Assembly: GCA_021323555.1 (NCBI GenBank) | Contig: JAJONP010000007.1 | Location: forward strand, 1-60,095 | Source of the DNA: Gammaproteobacteria bacterium | GTDB lineage: Bacteria > Pseudomonadota > Gammaproteobacteria > DSM-16500 | Direction of reading: 5' to 3' | Length of the DNA stretch: 60,095 nt | Part shown: in pieces, positions 50,250-59,315 of the stretch | Layout of the letters: every line of letters begins with the position of its first letter | Position numbering within the stretch: position 1 is the first letter of the stretch | Program-made: the position numbers and the translations under genes | Notes under the pieces: model-generated | Seen by the model: only the letters and a program-made list of their open reading frames with translations | Told to the model about the DNA's origin: nothing | Database searches by the model: none

Positions 50250-51461
50250 TCAATTTGATGGGTTCCCGCAATTAAGATTTGTCTTTTTTTTAGGAACATA
50301 AGCTTTCAAGTGCTTAACAAATTCGCGTAAAGCCTTGATACCTGTTGCTTCGGCTTGTCTACACCATTCTTGCAATGCTTCTAGTAATTCTGCTTGCGAA
50401 GCTGTGCTTTTCATCCATAAATTCTGTAATTTTAAACGAAATTGGTAAACGATATTTAACGAATGATACCGTTCGCATACCGTTTTTAATTGCTCTTGGC
50501 TTGTCGCATCAACAAGAGAAGGTTCGCGTATCAAGATTGTCTTCACGCGTCGCAACATAGAGCGACTTGTATTACTCTCTGTACGGAGGCGTTCTTCGCG
50601 AAGTACGGGTGAAATAACTTTTTTGCTGTATTGAGCAAGCACCTGAAACCGATGGGTTAGAATAGCCTTGACCGTATCAATATCGACTGCCTTTTTATCG
50701 TAAGCGAGTTCTGCTTTTGGCGGTATTCGTTTGGGTTTGGCGAGCCTTAAACATTGTAAAAGACGAATCACCCACCAGCCCAGGTCGATTTCCCACCATT
50801 TGACAGAGAACTTGGCAGAAGTGCCATACGTATGATGGTTATTATGTAGTTCTTCGCCTCCAATAAATAAGGCCAGTGGCAGGATATTCCGTGAGGCATC
50901 AAGACACTCAAAATTGCGATACCCAAAATAATGTCCAATACCATTAATGACACCTGCAGCAAAAAAAGGAATCCAGGCCATTTGAACGGCCCAGATTGTC
51001 AAGCCAATGGGACCAAATAAAAAAAGATCAATAGCTAACATTGTATAAATACCCCAGGTGCTGTGGGCGCTATACACATTTCTCTCCAACCAATCGTCAG
51101 GTGTACCTTCACCATAGCGTTCCATCGTTTCTGCATTGGCTTTTTCTTTGCGATACAACTCAGCGCCTTGAAGTAATACTTGCATAATACCTTTGATTTG
51201 CGGGCTATGAGGATCTTCATCTGTTTCGACTTTTGCATGATGCTTGCGATGAATAGAAGTCCAAGCTTTAGTAGTCATGCCTGTGGTTAGCCACAACCAA
51301 AAACGAAAAAAATGACTGATGATTGGGTGCAGATCAAGTGCGCGATGCGCCATGCAACGGTGTAAATAAATCGTTACGCTTAAAATAGTGATTTGTGTGA
51401 GCGCAAGCGTTGTAACAACATAACCCCACCAGGGTAATTGCTGTAAGAGACCGTGCATCAT
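50250..51461 (-). CDS. Acyl-CoA/acyl-lipid delta-9-type fatty acid desaturase
   Basis: Membrane di-iron desaturase introducing a double bond into fatty acyl chains. The three histidine boxes are present: HRCMAH at about 34-39, HRKHH at about 71-75 and HNNHH at about 206-210. Hydrophobic spans surround them. About 140 residues follow the desaturase domain, mostly charged and helical. The frame opens at a GTG (51473), but the GGAGG that lies within those codons points to the ATG at 51461. The stop is 10 bp from the tRNA. Confidence 0.92.
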   Translation of the reverse strand: MMHGLLQQLPWWGYVVTTLALTQITILSVTIYLHRCMAHRALDLHPIISHFFRFWLWLTTGMTTKAWTSIHRKHHAKVETDEDPHSPQIKGIMQVLLQGAELYRKEKANAETMERYGEGTPDDWLERNVYSAHSTWGIYTMLAIDLFLFGPIGLTIWAVQMAWIPFFAAGVINGIGHYFGYRNFECLDASRNILPLALFIGGEELHNNHHTYGTSAKFSVKWWEIDLGWWVIRLLQCLRLAKPKRIPPKAELAYDKKAVDIDTVKAILTHRFQVLAQYSKKVISPVLREERLRTESNTSRSMLRRVKTILIREPSLVDATSQEQLKTVCERYHSLNIVYQFRLKLQNLWMKSTASQAELLEALQEWCRQAEATGIKALREFVKHLKAYVPKKKTNLNCGNPSN

Positions 51462-51605
51462 TTTTACCTCCACACTTTGTAATTTGTAAGCTCTGTTTTA
51501 ACAGAACGGCATTATGATAACACAATTTTGCGTTTAAAAGATAAGAATAAAATACTTCAACGTCTAAGACTTCCTTTTTTGTGACGGAACTTGTGCGATT
51601 TAAGC

Positions 51606-51635
51606 TTGCTATTAAGCACCCTTAGCGTCTATACT
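51606..51635 (+). promoter_or_regulatory. Candidate promoter of the coiled-coil membrane protein
   Basis: TTGCTA at 51606-51611 and TATACT at 51630-51635 with an 18-bp spacer, 70 bp before the next start codon. The -10 is good and the -35 is fair. Confidence 0.4.
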
Positions 51636-51705
51636 AGCCGGCCAAAAATATAACAAAGCTTGAGTTTAAACGATTGTTTTTTAATTTGTTTTAATTAGGT
51701 ATTTT

Positions 51706-53592
51706 ATGTGGGCAGCTTCTTTAACTAAGTTAGGAAAATTAGCAACCCAATCTGCAGGACAGATAGGAGGTGCTGCGTATAGCGCTCTAACAGCCGCAGG
51801 AGAAGCTCTTAAAACGGTCGAAAAGAAACAAGAGGAGTCCTCGGATAATCTTATAGTAGAAAAATTTGTAGAAACGGGAGTTGGAGCAGCGGCGGTAGCA
51901 GTAGTAGGAGCCGCAGCCAGCGGCGGAATAATATCCCCGGTCGCGACAACAATAGTCACAGCGATAGGCGTCACAGGGGTGCTTTTTGCTGGCGTAGCCA
52001 GTAGCGCAGTAAAAAAGCTCTTAAATGATCAGGATTATGAACAGGCAAGGATCGACTTTAAAAAGGCTATCTTAAACAAGAATGTTGAAGGAACCGTTGG
52101 AATCAATGGTAATAAAATTAAAGGAATTAATGAACTACTTACTGATTATCCTTACTTATTAATCTGTACTGTACCCGATGAAAAATCAACAAAATCTTTT
52201 ATTGAACTTGTAGTAGAACTTGAAAAGAACTTCCCAAAATCATTTAAGGCAATTTTTAATAATCTGCCAGCACTGGTTTTGTGCTTTATGGAAAGTTTAC
52301 AAACAGACGGCAATAATAAATTAAATGACCATAACATTCGTAACATTGGTCATATCTTAAAATACTCCCCTCAGGTTCTTTTAGAATCTTGGCCGCTAGA
52401 TTCAGAGAGTAAGAGGCGTGTCTTTCATCGTGCTGTACGTGTACTTGAGAATGATGATTATTCTTACTTATTAAAAGATGTATTACTAAAATATAAAGAA
52501 GAAACAGAAACTCACCCTGAGGTATTCGAAGAAGTGATATCTCAGTGTTACGATAATCCCGATGTGCCTGATAAGATAAAGAACGCATTAAAAACCGTAG
52601 CGCCTGAATTATGGGAGGTAGAGGGTCAAAGAAGAAGAAAAGAAGAAGAGCAAGAAGCGCTCAATCAAGTGCTAGCGCTTCAACAGGCAGAAAGAAAACG
52701 TCTGAAGCGAGAAAGGGAGGCAGAGAAAAAAAGAAGAGCCGAGGAAATAAGCCTACAGCGTCAGCAAGAAGCCGACTGTAAAAACATGCATAGCGAAGCT
52801 AAGGAAAAACAAGAAGAAGCGTATGTAAAAACAACGCAGGAGGAAAAAAGAATACAGGCGCTCAAAGAAGCTGAAGAAAAGCGTGCAGCAGAAGAAAAAG
52901 AAGCTGAACAGGAAGGGCAACGAAAGGCAGAATTAGAACGATCAAAAGCCGAACTGCAAGCAAAAGAAAAAATGCAAACAGAACAAGAAGAAAAAAATAA
53001 GGCGGATACAAAGCGTTTTTCTCCGTATCCCCTTCCATCTGGTCTCAATTTTGATACCGAGCCACTGGCTCAAGAAAACGAAGGCTTACCCATGTCTGAG
53101 CTTCAACCTACTAACGTGGCAGAACAAACCGGCATGACACCTATGAGTACGCATAATGACTATTGTTTAGATGGACAGGATGGCATCGATAATCCGAATG
53201 GAGCAAATGCTGAGTGGACATATCCAATCTTATCAGAACAAGCGAATAGCACGGAACAGCCGATCCTTGATTCTGCGCATACTCCCTCTTCTCTGGCTAC
53301 AACAGTGAATTCTGAACACGTGCAGGCTAAGCAAAAGCAACCTTTTTCCACATCTATTTTTTTGCGAATGGCATGTTTTTTAACGGGGGGGCTTGCAACA
53401 CTTGCTGCGATTGTTTTGACAGCACACATGTTATTTGTAGCAGGCGTTCCTCCAGTTATTGCTTACGGTGTTGGAGGTGTAAGTATTGCCGCTGTTGGGT
53501 TGTTTGGGCTCAGGAAAGTGGATTCGTTGTTAAAGCAGCAACATTTGGCATGTGAGTTATCTAATCTAAGAGTCCTGCCTCAGCCAGCCTAG
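51706..53592 (+). CDS. Large coiled-coil protein with hydrophobic ends (effector candidate)
   Basis: A 628-residue protein of unknown family. A Gly/Ala-rich hydrophobic stretch lies at about 55-100 (VGAAAVAVVGAAASGGIISP). Residues about 105-300 look globular and helical. From about 305 to 430 runs a nearly continuous charged coiled coil rich in Glu, Lys, Arg and Gln (RRRKEEEQEALNQVLALQQA and on). A hydrophilic linker follows, then two membrane spans at about 545-570 and 575-598 and a short tail. This build is frequent among proteins exported by Dot/Icm systems of Legionella and Coxiella, but there is no secretion gene in the window. The start has only a weak TTAGG upstream. Confidence 0.75.
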   Translation: MWAASLTKLGKLATQSAGQIGGAAYSALTAAGEALKTVEKKQEESSDNLIVEKFVETGVGAAAVAVVGAAASGGIISPVATTIVTAIGVTGVLFAGVASSAVKKLLNDQDYEQARIDFKKAILNKNVEGTVGINGNKIKGINELLTDYPYLLICTVPDEKSTKSFIELVVELEKNFPKSFKAIFNNLPALVLCFMESLQTDGNNKLNDHNIRNIGHILKYSPQVLLESWPLDSESKRRVFHRAVRVLENDDYSYLLKDVLLKYKEETETHPEVFEEVISQCYDNPDVPDKIKNALKTVAPELWEVEGQRRRKEEEQEALNQVLALQQAERKRLKREREAEKKRRAEEISLQRQQEADCKNMHSEAKEKQEEAYVKTTQEEKRIQALKEAEEKRAAEEKEAEQEGQRKAELERSKAELQAKEKMQTEQEEKNKADTKRFSPYPLPSGLNFDTEPLAQENEGLPMSELQPTNVAEQTGMTPMSTHNDYCLDGQDGIDNPNGANAEWTYPILSEQANSTEQPILDSAHTPSSLATTVNSEHVQAKQKQPFSTSIFLRMACFLTGGLATLAAIVLTAHMLFVAGVPPVIAYGVGGVSIAAVGLFGLRKVDSLLKQQHLACELSNLRVLPQPA

Positions 53593-53614
53593 CGAATTGT
53601 TAACAAACTCTAAC

Positions 53615-54028
53615 TTAATGGCGGGATGGGTGAACCCAATTTTCAATTTTTAATTGATGAACACGCGAAAATTCTTTTATGTTGTTTGTAACTAATGTTA
53701 AATTTGTTGCTTGTGCGTGTGCCGCTATCATTAAATCCAATGCGCCAATAAGCGTGCCTTTTTTTTCAAGAGAAGCTCTTATATAGCCATAATGTCGTGC
53801 AGATTCATCGTCAAATGGTAATATTTCTAATGGCAAAACGAATTCCTCTAAGGCAGCTTTATTTTTTTGAGAGTGTTGGCTTTTTTCAACGCCATATAAC
53901 AACTCTGAAAATGTAATAGAGGATATACCAATATCACCCACATCCAATAAATTAAACTTTTTTATTATATTGTCTGGATGTTTTTTAATAATATAAATAC
54001 AAATGTTAGTATCTAGCATATACTTCAT
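53615..54028 (-). CDS. vapC: VapC-type PIN-domain ribonuclease toxin
   Basis: PIN-domain endoribonuclease of a type II toxin-antitoxin pair. The acidic residues are in place: MLDTNICIYIIKKHP (D5), SSITFSELLYGVEKS (E near 42), GALDLMIAAHA (D near 98) and TNNIKEF. Length 137 is standard. The ATG overlaps the antitoxin stop (TAATG). Confidence 0.93.
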   Translation of the reverse strand: MKYMLDTNICIYIIKKHPDNIIKKFNLLDVGDIGISSITFSELLYGVEKSQHSQKNKAALEEFVLPLEILPFDDESARHYGYIRASLEKKGTLIGALDLMIAAHAQATNLTLVTNNIKEFSRVHQLKIENWVHPSRH

Positions 54029-54258
54029 TAAAATACATCTTGCCTGGTTTGTTGTTCCGGTTGGTTTCTTGTCTTCATAAAATCTCTTGAAAATTTGTCA
54101 AGGCTATTTAAGAGGGGTGCCCAAGGATCTTCAGTAGGAAATAAAACAGTGGCTTTCCCCATTTTTTTGATAAAAACCTTTACTCCATCAAAGCGAAATT
54201 GTTTGGGTAGGCGTACTGCTTGGCTCTGACCATTTCGGAATAGTTTAGCTGTTTTCAT
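54028..54258 (-). CDS. vapB: VapB-type antitoxin (AbrB/SpoVT fold)
   Basis: A swapped-hairpin AbrB-like DNA-binding N-terminus (TAKLFRNGQSQAVRLPKQFRFDG) followed by a toxin-binding tail. It would neutralise VapC and repress the operon. An upstream in-frame ATG at 54288 exists, but the Shine-Dalgarno AAAAAGG eight bases before ATG 54258 decides the start (76 aa). A palindrome fit to be its operator lies at 54332-54357. Confidence 0.9.
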   Translation of the reverse strand: MKTAKLFRNGQSQAVRLPKQFRFDGVKVFIKKMGKATVLFPTEDPWAPLLNSLDKFSRDFMKTRNQPEQQTRQDVF

Positions 54259-54331
54259 AAGAAGTACCTTTTTTAGATAAGTGTTCATGGGGCTTTTGTA
54301 TATTCAGGAACCGTGTGAACGCATACATTTT

Positions 54332-54357
54332 TAGTATATACTAATTAATATATACTA
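54332..54357. promoter_or_regulatory. vapBC operator palindrome
   Basis: TAGTATATA at 54332-54340 and its exact inverted copy TATATACTA at 54349-54357, with an 8-bp spacer CTAATTAA, lie about 75 bp upstream of the vapB start. TATAC/GTATA half-sites are usual for VapB-type autorepression. Confidence 0.65.
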
Positions 54358-54389
54358 TAGGTCATATTTTTACAAGATAAATATCTTAC

Positions 54390-56102
54390 TTAAACCTCGT
54401 ATGCTTCAAGATTGATTTCTTCATTATGGTACTCATCCACACTTGGATGATGCCCAATGCTCACCACTGAGCAATTCGGCAATTTATTTTTTAATAACGT
54501 ATACACTTGTTTCTCGTGTACCAAATCCATTGCGGAGGTACTTTCGTCTAGAAATACCCAGTCAGGTTGTTGAAGAATGACACGGATAAAGGCAATACGC
54601 TGGAGCTCTCCAGGGGATAAGTGTTCTGCCCAGTGTGTCACTTGTTGGAGTTGATTAGTTAATTGCGCTAGATCAACCGCTTGTAATAATGTGATAAGTA
54701 CTTCGTCTGAAGCAGAATTGGTTTTATTTGGGAATAGTAAAGCCTCTCGCAGTGTTCCTAAAGGCATATACGTTGTTTGTGGTAAAAACATCACTGATTT
54801 TTTATCTATTGGCAACGAAATTTCACCTGATCCATAAGGCCAGATACCTGCTAGCATACGTACGAATGTACTTTTACCGAGACCTGAGTGCCCTTTGACA
54901 ACGTAATTTTTCCCATGAATAAGTGTTTGATTGATATTTTCTAACAGTTTTTTTCCTTGGGGCGTTTTAATAATAATATTTTTTGTAATAATTTTATTTT
55001 CTGTATTTTCTGAAAAAATAAATTGGTTGTGTTGTACTATATTTTTTTCTATTTCATCCATATGATTTAAAAAAGTAAGTAATCGATGCATCACTGCTTG
55101 CCATTCTGCGATGGCGGTATAAGAATTGACAATAAAAGAAAACGCATCCTGGATACGTGAGAATGCTGATAATGCTTGCATTAAACCGCCTAGCTTAAAT
55201 ACTTTATTGAAATAATTCGGGAGTGCAACGACTAATGGCAAAATAACGGAAATTTGATTGTATCCCGCTGTAAACCATAATAATAATTTTTGCCGTAAAA
55301 TAATAGCGTACCAGTTTTCGAGTACACCTGAAAAAATTTTATTTAAAATAGTCTTTTGATTTTTTTCACCGCGATAAAGTGCAACATGCTCCGCGTGTGA
55401 GCGGACATCAATGGCTGCAAAACGGAAGTTAGCTTCGCGACGTTGTTGTTCAAAATTGAGAGAAATGAGGGGGTGGCCGATTTTGAAAGTGAGTAGCGTT
55501 CCTATAGAGGCATAGATAATACTCACCCATACTAAATAACCTGGAACATGCCATGTGCCAAAGCGACCTAAGGGTAGAATTAAATAACCTGATAATTGCC
55601 ATAAGACGTAAATAAAAGCGACAATGGTTGTTAAAGCACTGATTAAACCGGTTCCCAGGCTCAATGAGGACACAACCAAGCTGCCAATATCTTCTTGAAT
55701 ACGTTGATCAGGGTTATCTGTATGCTCGTCAAAATTTTCTAGATGATAATAGCCACGTCTTGCAAACCAGCGATGCATAAATTGTTCTGTTAGCCATCGC
55801 CGCCAACGTAAAGCTAAAAATTGTTGTATGTAATAACGATAGACAGAGATAATAATACTGACTGCTGCTAAGAACATAAACATAACGAGTAAATCAAACG
55901 CGGCATGTTTGTTATAATCTTGCAAGGCATCGTAAAAATAGTTGTACCAGGTTGTGAATAGCACTTCCATGCCGACAAGAAAAATTGTCATTAATACGAC
56001 AGTGAGAAGTAAGCTATATGCCAGAATACGGTGTGTTGATTGCCAGTAAAGCTTGATAAGGCCCCACGCAGTATAGGGCCGCGCTTCTAATTGTCGATCC
56101 AT
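54390..56102 (-). CDS. SbmA/BacA-like ABC transporter, fused membrane and ATPase domains
   Basis: A 570-residue exporter-type protein of the YddA/BacA-related (ABCD-like) group. About six membrane helices in residues 1-330 include the SbmA_BacA-like segment (FYDALQDYNKHAAFDLL, HRWFARRGYYHLEN, NPDQRIQEDI). The ATPase follows: Walker A GHSGLGKST near 394-402, signature LSPGELQRIAF, Walker B WVFLDESTSAMD. Family members move peptides, vitamin B12 or acyl chains; the substrate is not determinable here. Divergent from the OmpA-type gene. Confidence 0.9.
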   Translation of the reverse strand: MDRQLEARPYTAWGLIKLYWQSTHRILAYSLLLTVVLMTIFLVGMEVLFTTWYNYFYDALQDYNKHAAFDLLVMFMFLAAVSIIISVYRYYIQQFLALRWRRWLTEQFMHRWFARRGYYHLENFDEHTDNPDQRIQEDIGSLVVSSLSLGTGLISALTTIVAFIYVLWQLSGYLILPLGRFGTWHVPGYLVWVSIIYASIGTLLTFKIGHPLISLNFEQQRREANFRFAAIDVRSHAEHVALYRGEKNQKTILNKIFSGVLENWYAIILRQKLLLWFTAGYNQISVILPLVVALPNYFNKVFKLGGLMQALSAFSRIQDAFSFIVNSYTAIAEWQAVMHRLLTFLNHMDEIEKNIVQHNQFIFSENTENKIITKNIIIKTPQGKKLLENINQTLIHGKNYVVKGHSGLGKSTFVRMLAGIWPYGSGEISLPIDKKSVMFLPQTTYMPLGTLREALLFPNKTNSASDEVLITLLQAVDLAQLTNQLQQVTHWAEHLSPGELQRIAFIRVILQQPDWVFLDESTSAMDLVHEKQVYTLLKNKLPNCSVVSIGHHPSVDEYHNEEINLEAYEV

Positions 56103-56193
56103 GTACCTTAATTCCCATCCATTGATAAAACATCATAGCACAATGCTTCATTGGCAATGTATAATCTTATAGGCTGTCTAGATAGGAAATCGC

Positions 56194-56925
56194 ATGACTT
56201 ATAAATTTAATTTATTGATATATTCTCTTTTACTGAGTTTGAGCGCTTGCAGCTATAATCCTGCCAATGGCAATGATCACTTAACTGGCAGTGCTTTGGG
56301 TGCGGGCGTTGGAGCTATCGGCGGTGGCGGAGCGGCAGTACTGCTTGGTGAGTCTTCTAATTCTGCGCTAGGTGTCGCGGCGCTAGCCGGTGCAGGAATA
56401 GGTTATTATTTTACAACACTGCGTTTTGATTCTGCAGGGATTATACAAGCGGGTGGACAAGTCTATACACAAGGTGATTATGCAACGATTGAGATGGCAT
56501 CTGATAAATTATTTGATACGAACTCTTCGGAATTATTGCCGCAAGCCGAGCCTATTTTAAAAAGTGTTGCTGCTGTATTAAATCGTTATCCTTGTCATAA
56601 TATTATGATCTCTGGTAATACCAGTGGTTTTGGCTCTTCGCGCTTTGAACGAAAATTATCAGAAGATCGTGCGCGCCAGGTTGCCGCATTTTTATGGGTG
56701 AACGGCATTTCTGGTTTTAAAGCGCAGAGCATAGATTCGCGTAAACTGACTTATGTGGGATATGGAAATTATTTTCCTGTGGCGAATAACTTGAGCAACG
56801 CGAGTATACGCGCCAATAGTCGTATTCAAATTACTGCTTATCCTAGTAAAGATCAATTGCTTATGAATAAAAAACAAATGGCATTTAATAATATCGGTGA
56901 TCTTAACGAGCCTCATTTCAAATAA
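56194..56925 (+). CDS. OmpA-family lipoprotein
   Basis: Lipobox LSAC at about 16-19 marks a lipoprotein. A Gly/Ala-rich stretch (GSALGAGVGAIGGGGAAVLLG, glycine-zipper like) follows, then a C-terminal OmpA/MotB peptidoglycan-binding domain from about 100 (DTNSSELLPQAEPILKSVAAVL, GNTSGFGSSRFERKLSEDRA, NSRIQI). It probably links the outer membrane to peptidoglycan. Shine-Dalgarno AGGA is present. Confidence 0.88.
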   Translation: MTYKFNLLIYSLLLSLSACSYNPANGNDHLTGSALGAGVGAIGGGGAAVLLGESSNSALGVAALAGAGIGYYFTTLRFDSAGIIQAGGQVYTQGDYATIEMASDKLFDTNSSELLPQAEPILKSVAAVLNRYPCHNIMISGNTSGFGSSRFERKLSEDRARQVAAFLWVNGISGFKAQSIDSRKLTYVGYGNYFPVANNLSNASIRANSRIQITAYPSKDQLLMNKKQMAFNNIGDLNEPHFK

Positions 56926-56929
56926 TTTT

Positions 56930-56994
56930 TATAAAAAATTTTCGCACTAGATTGGCCAAAAATGGCCGTTTCTAGAGAAGGACTGACCTGTTGC
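56930..56994 (-). repeat. Dispersed repeat, copy R3 (inverted relative to R1 and R2)
   Basis: The minus strand reads GCAACAGGTCAGTCCTTC then GAAACGGCCATTTTTGGCC, AATCTAGTGCGAAAATTTT, nearly identical to R1 at 37925-37985. It sits between the OmpA-type lipoprotein gene and the convergent waaC. Confidence 0.85.
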
Positions 56995-57036
56995 TTTTAT
57001 TCAACTCAAGAGGGATACCTGACCTATTACCAGCAC

Positions 57037-58071
57037 TTACAGTAATACAGCAAGCTGTTCCCAAACAAAATTAGGAGAGAGCATTGAGAAACAAGGTGGG
57101 CTGACAGGATAGTTTTCTTTATCTTCTCCGCGATACGTGCAATCACGACTTAAACAAGGCGCACAGGGAAATTTTGCAGTTAAATGTGTTTGTGATTGAC
57201 CGAGCGCGCCTGTGAGTATTGGGTTGGTGGGGCCATATAATGAAATTGTTGGAATATTTAATGCGGCTGCTAAATGTCCTAAGCCTGTGTCCACTGCAAC
57301 GATTGCTTTTGCACTTGCTAGCACATTTGCCACTCCAACTAAATCGAGCTTTGGTAACACTTCAGCGTGCGAACAAGCCGATGCAATACGAATTGCGCGT
57401 TCGTGTTCTGCTGCATTTCCCCAGGGTAATTTAACAAGTAAGCCTTGTTCATTGGCTTTTTTGGCAAGAGCCATCCAATAGTCTTCGGGCCAGTGTTTCG
57501 TTGGCCAAGTCGTGCCATGTAAAAAAACGAGATAATTTTCAGAAGGGTGGGATTGCTGAAAGCGTTGGCGTTCAATACCATAATCTGGCATGGTGGTGGG
57601 TAAAGTATACCGCAGTGCCTGGCTAAATAAATCACGTACACGTGTTACAGCATGTTGTCTTTTGACTTTTTCTGTTGTGAATGAATGATGATAAAAAAAT
57701 GATGCCAATGGATCGCGCGCCGCGCTGAAACTAAAACCACAGCGTTTGCCGCGTGCATTTAATCCGAGCCATGCGCTTTTTAATAAACCTTGTGCATCAA
57801 TAATTAAATCATAGTGTTTGTCTCGCAATAATTGACGAAACGCTTGCCATTCTTGCCATGTTTTTCTTGAAAAAATATTTTTGCGCCAGCGACGTAATGC
57901 AACAGGAATAACTTGGTTAACGAGTGGGTGCCAGCGAGGAATTTCCGCAAAACTTTGTTCTACGACCCAATCAAATGAAACAGTAGGTAAAGCACGGCCT
58001 GCGTCAGTTAATGCAGGAAGGGTATGTATGACATCACCCATGGAAGATGTTTTAATGATGAGGACGCGCAT
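57037..58071 (-). CDS. waaC: LPS heptosyltransferase I
   Basis: GT9 enzyme that adds the first heptose to Kdo2-lipid A. The 344-residue chain begins MRVLIIKTSSMGDVIHTLPALTDA, the WaaC hallmark, and contains VDTGLGHLAAALNIPTISLYGPTNP near the end. It follows waaF by one base. No RBS irregularity. Confidence 0.95.
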   Translation of the reverse strand: MRVLIIKTSSMGDVIHTLPALTDAGRALPTVSFDWVVEQSFAEIPRWHPLVNQVIPVALRRWRKNIFSRKTWQEWQAFRQLLRDKHYDLIIDAQGLLKSAWLGLNARGKRCGFSFSAARDPLASFFYHHSFTTEKVKRQHAVTRVRDLFSQALRYTLPTTMPDYGIERQRFQQSHPSENYLVFLHGTTWPTKHWPEDYWMALAKKANEQGLLVKLPWGNAAEHERAIRIASACSHAEVLPKLDLVGVANVLASAKAIVAVDTGLGHLAAALNIPTISLYGPTNPILTGALGQSQTHLTAKFPCAPCLSRDCTYRGEDKENYPVSPPCFSMLSPNFVWEQLAVLL

Positions 58072-58072
58072 T

Positions 58073-59089
58073 TTAAGTTTCCAGTGCTGATAGGGTATTG
58101 AGAACCATCGCGGGGTTTAATTCACGCATGCAGCGATGATGTTGTAAGGGGCAGGTACGCTGAAAACAAGGCTGACATTCGAGTTGTAGCGTTAAAATGT
58201 TAGCTTTTTTATGTAACGGTGGCGTGAAAGAAGGGCTTGTAGGGCCATAAACAGCGACCAAGGGTTTTTGTAATGCTGCGCCGATATGCATTAACCCTGA
58301 ATCATTACTGACAATGACTGTTGTTAAGGCTAATAAGTCTATGGCTTCTTCTAATGTGGTTTTTCCTGCTAAGTTGATCGCACGTTGTTGTGTCGCTTGC
58401 CTAATGCGTTCAGCCCCTGCATTGTCTTTAGGTGACCCAAAAATCCAAACTTGCCAACCTTCATTTAATTTTGCATTGGCTATATCAGCATAATATTCTT
58501 CTGGCCATTGTTTTGCAGGCCCAAATTCAGCACCTGGGCATAATGCCAGTATGGGTTTTTCCGGATAATCTAATTGATGATTTTTAAGGGCCGTTAATTG
58601 AGATGTCTGGGAAATACGTAGTTCAGGTAAAGGGTGGTCACTAGGTAATGTTTCACCTGGCTCTAATCCGAGTGCCATAAAGCGTTCAATCATCAAGGGA
58701 TATTGAGTTTTATTTAAGTGGCGTATGTCATTCAGAACAAAATAGCGCATTTCGCCGCGCCAACCTGTACGGCGTGGAATGTTAGCCCACCAAAGCGCTA
58801 AAGCTGACTTAAAAGAATTGGGTAGGACAATGGCTTGGTCATAGTGATTTAATCGCAATTGCTTACCTAATTTATAGCGCTTGCTTAAGCCTAATTCTCC
58901 ATGGGTCGTGGGTATAACAATAGAGGAAGATACTTCAGGCATGCGTGCTGTGAGCGGCAGGCTCCAAGCAGGCCCTAATACGTCAATAATTACATGAGGG
59001 TCTCGTTGTTTTAATAATTTAAAGAGACATTGTGCCATGACCATGTCGCCGACCCAGGCAGGTCCTACAATAAGAATTTTTTTATTCAT
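58073..59089 (-). CDS. waaF: LPS heptosyltransferase II
   Basis: GT9 enzyme that adds the second heptose. KILIVGPAWVGDMVMAQ at the start, PGAEFGPAKQWPEEYYA in the middle and SNDSGLMHIGAALQKPLVAVYGPTSP at the end are WaaF signatures. Overlaps the small zinc-finger gene by 8 bp. Confidence 0.95.
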   Translation of the reverse strand: MNKKILIVGPAWVGDMVMAQCLFKLLKQRDPHVIIDVLGPAWSLPLTARMPEVSSSIVIPTTHGELGLSKRYKLGKQLRLNHYDQAIVLPNSFKSALALWWANIPRRTGWRGEMRYFVLNDIRHLNKTQYPLMIERFMALGLEPGETLPSDHPLPELRISQTSQLTALKNHQLDYPEKPILALCPGAEFGPAKQWPEEYYADIANAKLNEGWQVWIFGSPKDNAGAERIRQATQQRAINLAGKTTLEEAIDLLALTTVIVSNDSGLMHIGAALQKPLVAVYGPTSPSFTPPLHKKANILTLQLECQPCFQRTCPLQHHRCMRELNPAMVLNTLSALET

Positions 59090-59264
59090 GGGTTAAAATA
59101 AACTCCGCACTGCAATAAGGACAGGTTGCATGATTACCCTCTGCTTCGATGGGTAAATACACGCGTGGATGTGCATTCCAAAGCGTCATCTCTGGCAGCG
59201 GACAGGCCAAAGGCAAATCCTTTTTTGTGATTGTATAAAATAATTTTCTTTGTTCCATACTCAT
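59082..59264 (-). CDS. Small CHCC zinc-finger protein
   Basis: A 60-residue protein with the zf-CHCC pattern: C21, H32 (in NAHPRVYLPIE), C48 and C51 (CPYC). The fold is shared with the mitochondrial NDUFS6 subunit. Genes like this sit next to waaF or ilvE in many gammaproteobacteria; the function is unknown. M1 or M3 could be the start. Confidence 0.88.
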   Translation of the reverse strand: MSMEQRKLFYTITKKDLPLACPLPEMTLWNAHPRVYLPIEAEGNHATCPYCSAEFILTHE

Positions 59265-59315
59265 CTATAGCTCATATTAAGTTGGGACAAGTATAATCTT
59301 ATTTCTTTTTAGACT

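Noticed and set aside
51490..51600. Terminator near GTCTAAGAC and the following T-run
   Set aside because: No plus-strand gene ends upstream, and the stem is four pairs; probably chance.
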